Positions 1-5,371 of a DNA stretch of 5,424 nt are shown one piece after another (position 1 is the stretch's first letter; every line of letters begins with the position of its first letter). The DNA is from Bacteroidia bacterium (GTDB lineage: Bacteria > Bacteroidota > Bacteroidia > Bacteroidales > BM523): contig JACQWN010000719.1 in assembly GCA_016209245.1 (NCBI GenBank), forward strand, positions 1 through 5,424. The letters run 5' to 3'. A program made the translations under genes and the position numbers. Under the pieces are notes generated by a model, which did no database searches, was not told where the DNA came from, and saw nothing but the letters and a program-made list of their open reading frames with translations.

Positions 1-33
1 AGACCTCACAGGTTTTAGAAACCTGTGAGGTCT
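1..33. repeat. Perfect palindrome, 15-bp arms with 3-base loop
   Basis: The arms AGACCTCACAGGTTT (1-15) and AAACCTGTGAGGTCT (19-33) are exact reverse complements separated by TAG. The element would form a very stable hairpin on either strand. It sits at the window edge with no gene end visible beside it, so it could be the terminator of a gene to the left or one copy of a dispersed palindromic repeat. I recall similar 'ACCTCACAGGTTT' palindromes as common intergenic repeats in Bacteroidota, but that memory is unverified here. No second copy occurs in this window. Confidence 0.85.
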
Positions 34-51
34 TAAAATTAAATTGTCGCA

Positions 52-97
52 ACAGTAGTCATACAGTAGTCATACAGTAGTCAATAGTCAATAGTTA
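52..97. repeat. Short tandem repeats (11-bp then 7-bp units)
   Basis: ACAGTAGTCAT occurs at 52-62 and 63-73, with a third copy at 74-83 lacking the last T. The array then changes to 7-bp units, ATAGTCA (84-90) and ATAGTTA (91-97). All units share the core TAGTCA, so the shorter unit probably arose from the longer by internal deletion during slippage. The array is not inside any supported gene. Confidence 0.75.
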
Positions 98-350
98 TGA
101 GCTATATATTACTCAAAATGTCTGTTAGGGGAAAAATGAAAAAAAAAATATCTGATTGGTTTTCAGTTATTAACAAAATTATTATCTTTACCCTAATACA
201 TCACAGATACGGCGGTTCGACTGGAAAAAACACCCACCTTTTTTTTTTTTTTTGACAAGCTCAATATACCATCTAAAAATTTATTTGTATTTTTAAAATT
301 TTTATTGCGCTTTTGGACGGGTGCACTTTGCTAATTCATGGCGCACACAT

Positions 351-460
351 CGGGTTGCTTTCATGCCTGCTTATTTGGTAAAATGAAAAATAGGGATTAT
401 ATTTGACCTTAATTACTGAAATGAAAATACGTATAAAAATGACGGCACGGTAGCAACCCG
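351..460. repeat. Spaced inverted repeat, about 17-bp arms
   Basis: The left arm CGGGTTGCTTTCATGCC (351-367) pairs with the right arm GGCACGGTAGCAACCCG (444-460) at 14 of 17 positions, and the outer nine are perfect. Weaker outer complementarity lies further out: TGCTAAT (329-335) against GTTAGCG (466-472). The arms are G/C-rich islands in very A/T-rich DNA and enclose 76 bases that contain the promoter at 374-405. It could be the end structure of a small mobile element or a recombination site. The unequal spacing of inner and outer arms does not fit a standard integron attC site. Confidence 0.5.
374..405 (+). promoter_or_regulatory. Bacteroidota-type promoter (TTTG-N20-TATATTTG)
   Basis: TTTG at 374-377 and TATATTTG at 398-405 are separated by 20 bases, matching the Bacteroidota -33/-7 consensus in both boxes and in spacing. 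Transcription would start near 412 and run rightward toward the methyltransferase remnant. The first ATG downstream (421) opens a frame of only ten codons. The promoter may therefore have served the intact methyltransferase or a cassette now lost. Confidence 0.6.
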
Positions 461-524
461 TTCCCGTTAGCGAATATGCCTAAAATAAAAAACTAACTTT
501 GTAAAAAAATATGGACACTTATAA

Positions 525-1118
525 ACTAATAAACTATTTTTAATTTTTGACGAGTGCATCAGAGTTTTAAAATATGGTGGGAGAATAATTATAAATGTTC
601 AGCCATTATTTTCCGACTACATTCCAAGCCATCATTTAATTAGTAATTATTTCATTCAGAAAAAACTCATCTGGAAAGGAGAAATACTTTGGGAGAAAAA
701 TAATTACAACTGTAAATACACTGCTTGGGGTAGTTGGAAAAACCCGAGTAAACCGTATTTAAAATACACTTGGGAATTTTTGGAAATTTTCATAAAAGGA
801 ACTTTGAAAAAAGATGGTGATAGTTCAAACGCAGACATTACAGAAGATGAATTTAAAAAGTGGGTTTATGGAAAATGGTCAATTGCACCCGAAAGAAAAA
901 TGAGAGAATTTGGACATCCTGCAATGTTTCCAGAAGAACTTGTTGCAAGAGTTTTAAAGTTATTTAGTTTTAAGAATGACATAATTCTTGACCCGTTTAA
1001 TGGTGCTGGAACAACAACGGTAGTAGCAAAAAATTTAGACAGAAAATATATTGGCATTGATGTTTCCGAAGATTATTGTAAAGTTGCTCAAAAAAGAATT
1101 ACCTCTACTTTATTATAA
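525..1118 (+). pseudogene. C-terminal half of a beta-class DNA methyltransferase (N4/N6 type), 5' part lost
   Basis: An intact enzyme would transfer a methyl group from S-adenosylmethionine to an adenine N6 or cytosine N4, usually to protect DNA from a partner restriction enzyme. The frame is open from 525 to the TAA at 1116-1118. From about 540 it reads as family sequence: IRVLKYGGRIIINVQ (558-602), then GEILWEKNNYN and YTAWGSWKNPSKPYLKYTWEF, then motif X HPAMFPEEL (915-941), the SAM-binding motif I DPFNGAGTT (990-1016) and motif II YIGID. A SAM motif near the C-terminus is the beta-class order, in which the catalytic (D/S)PPY lies N-terminal. Here that motif is absent, and no ATG, GTG or TTG occurs in frame between 525 and 779. 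A start at TTG 780 would give 112 residues cut through the domain. A frameshift in the T-rich run near 537-548 may join it to MDTYKLINYF in another frame. I judge it a 5'-truncated, inactive gene; the family assignment is firm. Confidence 0.8.
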
Positions 1119-1121
1119 CCT

Positions 1122-1232
1122 ATGACAAAACTTAAAAACATTTCCAAAGAAGTAAGTGGCTTAATCAAAGCATACAATTTACTTATCAAAGGAATTGAAA
1201 CAAAAGCAAATGATGATGAAGACCGAGCATAA
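1122..1232 (+). pseudogene. 36-codon ORF after the methyltransferase, possible truncated restriction enzyme start
   Basis: The ATG lies three bases after the methyltransferase stop, the close spacing expected within a restriction-modification operon. The product, from MTKLKNISKEVSGLIKAYNL to KANDDEDRA, is charged and helix-forming, and stops abruptly at TAA 1230-1232. In a neighbouring frame, sequence resumes across the stop as IISGEVVER (1229-1255) and continues open to TGA 1319-1321. This is consistent with a frameshifted gene. The N-terminus resembles, from memory only, the start of type II restriction endonucleases found beside such methyltransferases; I see no catalytic motif. It could instead be a genuine small protein or chance sequence. 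Confidence 0.4.
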
Positions 1233-1390
1233 TTAGCGGGGAAGTTGTCGAAAGGCAATGGAGCAAAGGGCTTAGCCTGTTCAGTTTCAGAATGAACAAC
1301 AACCAGAAATGGAATGATTGATTATTACGAGACAAAATCACAGCTTATCGCCATAATTTATACTTCATTACAATGCAATTTTATTATTTT

Positions 1391-1417
1391 TTTGTTTAAA
1401 CCGAATATGTATATTTG
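1391..1417 (+). promoter_or_regulatory. Candidate promoter of the secreted repeat protein
   Basis: TATATTTG at 1410-1417 is a full match to the Bacteroidota -7 box. TTTG at 1391-1394 lies only 15 bases upstream, shorter than the usual 17-23, so the -33 assignment is weaker. Transcription would begin near 1424, leaving a leader of about 40 bases. That leader is A/T-rich with no Shine-Dalgarno sequence before the ATG at 1463, as is common in this phylum. Confidence 0.45.
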
Positions 1418-1462
1418 TCGTTGTAATTAAAACTTAAATTTGTTTTATTAATAATTATAACA

Positions 1463-3577
1463 ATGAAGAAGAAGACTTATAGTGAGTTCTATCGGACTAT
1501 TTCAATTGTATTAATAATGTTTGCAATTACATTTGCAAACGCTCAGAATGTAGCTATTACTGACGACGACACTTACACAGCACACAGTTCAGCCATGCTT
1601 GACGTCAAATCTTTAACCAAAGGTTTTCTTGCCCCAAGATTGACGACTACCCAGCGAACTGCCATAGCAGGACCGGCAGCAGGATTACTGGTTTTTGATA
1701 CTACAATCGGATGTTTTTATTTATATAATGGCACAAGCTGGGTTAATATCACTTATGGCACGGCAAGCGGTATCTGGAGCTATTCAGCGCCTAATATTTA
1801 TATGACAAATTCAACTGATAATCTCGGGCTTGGCACTTCCACTCCTTATCATAAACTGCATCTCTATCAGGATGTTTCTGTTGTTGACGGTACTGATGGA
1901 GTTTTGATTGATATTCAGAACAGCAACATTTCTACCGGTGTAATGACCGGTATACGGTTCACAAATGGTACGTACGGTACGCCCGATGCCTTTAAAGGCG
2001 GAATTTTTTTCCGAGACGTTACAAGTTATAATCGTGGCGACCTTATTTTAGCCAACAACAGCGCTGCAGATGCTACAAATGTGACTGCAGCAGATGCAAG
2101 AATGATTATTAAGAATGATGGCGTTGTCGAAGTCAAAGGTTCTGCTGCAGCTCCAGCCAACAAATCATTATTTAATGTCCAAAATGCCGATGGCGATACG
2201 GTCTTTGCAGTTTATCCCCAAGGTGTCCGCGTTTATGTCCTTGACGATCCCGGCGTTAAAGCTGCCGGCAGCCGCAGCGGTTTTGCAGTCGGCGGTTACA
2301 GTCTGACCAAACAATTAACCAATGAATTTTTTAGAGTAACACCGGATAGTGTCAGAGTTTCAATAGGTGATACGGTAGCGGGTTTTGCTATCAACAATAT
2401 CCAGAGCGGTACAGATGAAAATTTAATGAACCTTACTAAACAGAATTATTTTATCGGACATCAGAGCGGTGTGAATAATACAACCGGCTATTACAATACC
2501 TTTCTCGGTTATGAGGCTGGATTATCCAATACATCCGGTTTTAAAAATGTTTTCATGGGTTATCAGGCGGGCAGGAACAATGCTGGGGGTGATAGAAATG
2601 TTATCATCGGGCATCAGGCCGGACTGAATAACACTTCCGATATGAACATTTGTATAGGAGACCGGGCCGGATATAATAATACCTCTGTATTGAACGTATT
2701 TATCGGGACAGGCGCAGGTTTTAGCAATACATCGGGTGTATCAAACACTTTTATAGGAAATCAGGCCGGCTATTACAATACAACAGGTGGTTTTAATACC
2801 GCCATTGGATGGTATGCAGGCGGTGATATGTACGATGGGGGCAATAATATATACATCGGTCCCTTTGCCGGACAGATAAATGACAGCGGCGATGACAATG
2901 TAAACATTGGTTATTTTTCCGGTGCAAATGGTATAGGAAATCAAAATACATTTATAGGTTCTCTAAGTGGACGCTGGACTACAGGAAGCGGAAATGTATT
3001 TATAGGCTATGCTGCCGGAGAAGATGAGACAGGCTCAAACCGTTTATATATTGATAATTCAAGTACCGATAGTCCGCTTATTTACGGCGATTTTTCGGCA
3101 AATTATATTACTATCAATGGCAACCATAAGGTTGCTGGCACTTATTTTAGAATCATTGAAAATCCGGGAACAGGCGTAACGCCTACTAATTATTGCTACC
3201 AGGGCGGAAGCGCCGGTAGTACTACTAAGCAATATGCTTTTGCTGTTAATGATGCCTTGTGGGTCACGAATCCAGCCTGGTTCGACGGTGGAATCTACGT
3301 CAATAATGGTACAAAAATCAGTAAAATTCAAGCAGGAACCATTACTGTCGGTGCCCACACCGGTGGCGTTAAGTTAGTGAACGTTACATTTACTACGGCA
3401 TTTTCAACTACCCCAAAAGTTATGGTTACTATACGAGGCGCGGACTACAGCGATGTATTTGCCGTTACTACCCGAAATATCACGACAACCACATTCCAAG
3501 TCAACGTCTACAGGGTTGATGTCGCCGGCGGCCAGTGGGCACAGAACCTGCAATTTGACTGGTTTGCATGGGAGTAG
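1463..3577 (+). CDS. Secreted tail-fibre-like repeat protein with C-terminal H-type-lectin-like domain
   Basis: This 704-residue protein is probably a surface or released fibre that binds carbohydrate. Residues 1-27 are a Sec signal peptide: a lysine-rich start, a hydrophobic core SIVLIMFAITF and an A-N-A cleavage site before Gln28. Residues 42-97 (SAMLDVKSLTKGFLAPRLT through LYNGTSW) are a module common at the N-terminus of Bacteroidota tail-fibre-like proteins. NLGLGTSTPYHKLHL (120-134) is the familiar 'G-I-G-T-x-x-P' join. A further module runs over 236-301 (NADGDTVFAVYPQGVRVYV, later FFRVTPDSVRVSI). Residues 328-525 hold twelve short repeats, capped by NRLYIDNSS and LIYGDFSANYITINGN. The C-terminus (about 636-704: VNVTFTTAFSTTPKVMVTI, then FQVNVYRV and FDWFAWE) matches the pattern of H-type lectin or phage fibre-tip beta-sandwiches. 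The endosialidase-type chaperone often ending such proteins is absent, and no type IX sorting domain is evident. It has its own candidate promoter and a hairpin 14 bases after the stop. Gene and module calls are strong; ligand and final location are inferred. Confidence 0.88.
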   Translation: MKKKTYSEFYRTISIVLIMFAITFANAQNVAITDDDTYTAHSSAMLDVKSLTKGFLAPRLTTTQRTAIAGPAAGLLVFDTTIGCFYLYNGTSWVNITYGTASGIWSYSAPNIYMTNSTDNLGLGTSTPYHKLHLYQDVSVVDGTDGVLIDIQNSNISTGVMTGIRFTNGTYGTPDAFKGGIFFRDVTSYNRGDLILANNSAADATNVTAADARMIIKNDGVVEVKGSAAAPANKSLFNVQNADGDTVFAVYPQGVRVYVLDDPGVKAAGSRSGFAVGGYSLTKQLTNEFFRVTPDSVRVSIGDTVAGFAINNIQSGTDENLMNLTKQNYFIGHQSGVNNTTGYYNTFLGYEAGLSNTSGFKNVFMGYQAGRNNAGGDRNVIIGHQAGLNNTSDMNICIGDRAGYNNTSVLNVFIGTGAGFSNTSGVSNTFIGNQAGYYNTTGGFNTAIGWYAGGDMYDGGNNIYIGPFAGQINDSGDDNVNIGYFSGANGIGNQNTFIGSLSGRWTTGSGNVFIGYAAGEDETGSNRLYIDNSSTDSPLIYGDFSANYITINGNHKVAGTYFRIIENPGTGVTPTNYCYQGGSAGSTTKQYAFAVNDALWVTNPAWFDGGIYVNNGTKISKIQAGTITVGAHTGGVKLVNVTFTTAFSTTPKVMVTIRGADYSDVFAVTTRNITTTTFQVNVYRVDVAGGQWAQNLQFDWFAWE
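2444..3037 (+). repeat. Twelve 15-17-residue N-x-F-I-G-x-x-A-G repeats inside the secreted protein
   Basis: Residues 328-525 divide into twelve units of 17,17,17,16,16,17,17,17,17,16,16,15 residues. Each starts N-(T/V/I)-x-I-G and has A-G or S-G at positions 8-9, for example NTFLGYEAGLSNTSGFK and NVFIGTGAGFSNTSGVS. Units 1-7 carry an N-N-T/S-N-T patch; units 8-12 drift toward D, G and E. The DNA of the units is much more diverged than the protein pattern, so the repeats are old and kept by selection on structure. The short, regular Gly/Asn-rich period suggests one turn of a beta-solenoid or a trimeric beta-fibre shaft, comparable with trimeric adhesin heads. Confidence 0.85.
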
Positions 3578-3591
3578 CCCTTATTTATTAT

Positions 3592-3731
3592 TCGCTAAAT
3601 CTATATTCCAAAAAGCACATTTAGCGAAGAATAATATTATAACTCGCTAAATCTATATTCTGAATGGCACATTTAGCGAAAAATAATATTATAACTTGCT
3701 ATATGTATATTATTTTGTATATTTACAGCAA
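3592..3731. repeat. 52-bp-period array of hairpin units between the adhesin and the ATPase
   Basis: Two full units lie at 3592-3643 and 3644-3695 and match at 47 of 52 positions. Each has arms TCGCTAAAT and ATTTAGCGA (9 bp, perfect) around an 18-base loop, followed by a spacer containing the palindrome ATAATATTAT (3631-3640, 3683-3692). The loop keeps CTATATTC at its start and GCAC at its end, while four of the five differences fall in its centre. A third, diverged unit starts exactly 52 bases later at 3696: TTGCT (3696-3700) pairs with AGCAA (3727-3731), again spanning 36 bases. The first hairpin is 14 bases after the adhesin stop and could slow transcription there, but no T-run follows it, so it is not a classical terminator. 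Confidence 0.85.
3696..3725 (+). promoter_or_regulatory. Candidate promoter of the ATPase-nuclease gene, inside hairpin unit 3
   Basis: TTG (3696-3698) and TATATTTA (3718-3725) are 19 bases apart, matching the Bacteroidota promoter except for A in place of the final G. Transcription would begin near 3732, about 18 bases before the ATG at 3750. The TTG is the first three bases of the third hairpin unit, where units 1 and 2 have TCG, so the promoter lies in a modified repeat copy. A protein binding the palindromes would be well placed to control this gene. Confidence 0.45.
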
Positions 3732-3749
3732 TTTTTAAATACGAAAAAT

Positions 3750-5174
3750 ATGTCTAATTTAATCGGCAGGGAAAACGAAATAAAGCTCCTTGGCACTCTT
3801 CTGAAATCAGACACATCAGAGTTTGTAGCTATTTTGGGCAGAAGAAGGGTAGGTAAAACTTTTCTGATACGCGAGACATTCGGGGATAAATTTACTTTTC
3901 AGCTTACCGGCTTATCCAATACCGGCATGAAACAGCAATTAATCAATTTTCATGTTTCCTTGTCGAAACACTGCAGCAGGGTAATGAATGTGCCTGTACC
4001 AGGTAACTGGTTTTTGGCATTTCAGCAATTAATAGAATTATTAGAAGGAAGCCATGATAAAAAGAAGGTCGTTTTTTTTGATGAGCTGCCATGGATTGAT
4101 ACTCCTAAATCTGACTTTTTAAGCGCACTTGAACATTTTTGGAACAGTTGGGCATCCGCCCGTAAAGATATTCTTCTCATCGTATGCGGGTCTGCAACTT
4201 CATGGATGATTAACAAGCTGATAAATAATAAAGGTGGTTTACATAACCGCGTTACGCAAAAAATGAAAATCACTTCTTTTACATTGAATGAATGTGAGGA
4301 GTTCTTTAAATCAAAAAAGATTAGCTTAAGCAGGTATCAGATTATAGAAATTTATATGGCAATGGGTGGCATTCCATATTACCTTGATGCCGTTCAGCCC
4401 GGTTTAAGCGCTTCTCAAAACATTGATTTACTTTTTTTCTCCGAAAACGGATTGCTCAAAAATGAATTCGAAAATTTATATGCCTCTTTATTTAAACATT
4501 CCGATAATCATATTGCTGTAGTCGCAGCTTTAAGCAAGAAAGCAAAAGGTTTGACCAGAGATGAAATTATTTCTTATACAAAAGTGCCCAACGGAGGTGG
4601 TATTTCAAAAATTCTGAAAGAATTGGATGCAAGCGGATTTATCAGGATATACACTCCTTTTGAAAAAAAAATTAAACAAAGTCTTTACCAGCTTATTGAT
4701 TTTTATTCTTTGTTTTATTATCAATTCATTTGGAACAATAAAGCGAATACCGAAAATTATTGGTTGAATAATATTGACAATCCGCGGCATAGAGCTTGGT
4801 CGGGCTATGCCTTTGAGCAGGTATGCTTAATGCACATTCCCCAGATTAAAAAAGAGCTTGGAATAAGCGGAGTCCAATCAACAGTCTCTTCCTGGCGAAG
4901 CAGGGAATCCGAAAACGGCGCTCAGATTGATTTACTGATTGACCGTAATGACCAGGTGATTAACATTTGCGAAATGAAGTTTTCTGTTGGCGAATTTACA
5001 ATAGATAAAAAGTATGCAGGTATTCTCCGGAACAAAATAAACGCTTTCAAGACCGAGACCAGAACCCGTAAAGCTGTATTTTTAACCATAATAACTACTT
5101 ATGGCACCAAAATGAACGATTATTCATCCGGCTTGATACAAAATAATCTGACAATGGATTGTTTGTTTAGTTAG
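3750..5174 (+). CDS. AAA+/STAND-like ATPase with C-terminal PD-(D/E)XK nuclease-like domain (DUF234 type)
   Basis: This 474-residue cytoplasmic protein belongs to the archaeal-ATPase-like family (Pfam ATPase_2 with C-terminal DUF234), which is widespread, often multi-copy and of unsettled function. An ATP site is visible: Walker A GRRRVGKT (30-37), Walker B KVVFFDE (106-112), a sensor-like strand LLIVCGSAT (142-150), then NRVTQKMKI and GGIPYYL (206-212). Residues about 253-302 (GLTRDEIISYT, GGGISKILKELDASGFI) form a winged-helix-like DNA-binding segment. The C-terminus has Glu356 in GYAFEQ, Asp394 in AQIDLLI and Glu408-x-Lys410 in ICEMKFS, the spacing of a PD-(D/E)XK nuclease core with all key residues present. 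I chose ATG 3750 because the family start (NLIGRENEIKLL) follows at once; the in-frame TTG at 3696 would add 18 residues read from the hairpin array and promoter. Length is normal for the family and the frame is intact. ATP binding is well supported; nuclease activity and target are inferred. It is probably self-contained, as no partner gene lies beside it. Confidence 0.9.
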   Translation: MSNLIGRENEIKLLGTLLKSDTSEFVAILGRRRVGKTFLIRETFGDKFTFQLTGLSNTGMKQQLINFHVSLSKHCSRVMNVPVPGNWFLAFQQLIELLEGSHDKKKVVFFDELPWIDTPKSDFLSALEHFWNSWASARKDILLIVCGSATSWMINKLINNKGGLHNRVTQKMKITSFTLNECEEFFKSKKISLSRYQIIEIYMAMGGIPYYLDAVQPGLSASQNIDLLFFSENGLLKNEFENLYASLFKHSDNHIAVVAALSKKAKGLTRDEIISYTKVPNGGGISKILKELDASGFIRIYTPFEKKIKQSLYQLIDFYSLFYYQFIWNNKANTENYWLNNIDNPRHRAWSGYAFEQVCLMHIPQIKKELGISGVQSTVSSWRSRESENGAQIDLLIDRNDQVINICEMKFSVGEFTIDKKYAGILRNKINAFKTETRTRKAVFLTIITTYGTKMNDYSSGLIQNNLTMDCLFS

Positions 5175-5294
5175 GATACAAATCATTTTATCAAAACAAA
5201 TTAAAATATTATATTTGTAATTATATAATTCTACTTTGACAAAAAAAAAAAAAACAAAAAATTTGTAAGTTCTCAATACTTGCAGGTATTATTT
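5175..5294. other. A/T-rich spacer after the ATPase gene
   Basis: No coding region or clear terminator hairpin is seen. TATATTTG at 5210-5217 matches the Bacteroidota -7 box, but no TTG sits 17-23 bases upstream, so it is not called as a promoter. A run of 14 A (5241-5254) follows TTTGAC. A weak hairpin, GTAAGT with ACTTGC, lies around 5265-5283. Confidence 0.5.
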
Positions 5295-5371
5295 GAACAA
5301 TATAACAATAGAACAATAGAACAATAGAACAATAGAACAATAGAACAATAGAACAATAGAACAATAGAACA
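5295..5371. repeat. Octamer microsatellite (GAACAATA)x9 plus partial copy
   Basis: GAACAATA repeats from 5295 to 5366 in nine head-to-tail copies. All are identical except the second (5303-5310), which starts with T. A five-base partial copy follows (5367-5371). Eight-base units change reading frame and spacing when copy number changes. No coding frame is supported across it. It lies 53 bases before the window end, so it may precede a gene outside the window. Confidence 0.9.

Larger units (their letters stand above)
98..524. other. Gene-free A/T-rich stretch left of the methyltransferase remnant
   Basis: No convincing coding region is visible. The longest + strand reading frame from an ATG that I traced (118-255, 45 codons) encodes mostly lysines and a phenylalanine run from the poly-T tract, so I do not accept it. 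The stretch holds a 15-base poly-T run (239-253), the spaced inverted repeat and the promoter listed separately. Around 490-540, short pieces in shifting frames (for example DTYKLINYF at 514-540) could be eroded methyltransferase sequence, but they are too short to be sure. Confidence 0.6.

Noticed and set aside
208..226. GGTTCGACTGG resembling a tRNA T-arm
   Set aside because: The flanking bases do not form the T stem, and no acceptor or anticodon arm can be drawn around it.
118..255. 45-codon + strand ORF starting MSVRGKMKKK
   Set aside because: It is mostly lysine and phenylalanine from A and T runs, ends at the poly-T tract and shows no family resemblance or promoter.
329..472. Integron attC site
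   Set aside because: GTTAGCG does not fit the R' consensus GTTRRRY, and the inner-to-outer arm spacing is 15 bases on one side and 5 on the other. No integrase is seen.
3059..3358. 99-codon reverse-strand ORF, and other reverse-strand frames within the two large genes
   Set aside because: They are antisense shadows of well-supported genes, with no promoter or recognisable protein features.
3683..3692. ATAATATTAT resembling the rolling-circle nonanucleotide TAATATTAC
   Set aside because: It is in the spacer rather than the hairpin loop, occurs twice, differs in the last base, and no Rep gene is present; simple A/T palindromes are frequent.
3592..3695. CRISPR array
   Set aside because: The units are contiguous 52-bp tandem repeats with no unique spacers and no cas genes.
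3696..3749. Eighteen-residue N-terminal extension of the ATPase from TTG 3696
   Set aside because: These bases belong to the third hairpin unit and the candidate promoter, and the family start follows the ATG at 3750.
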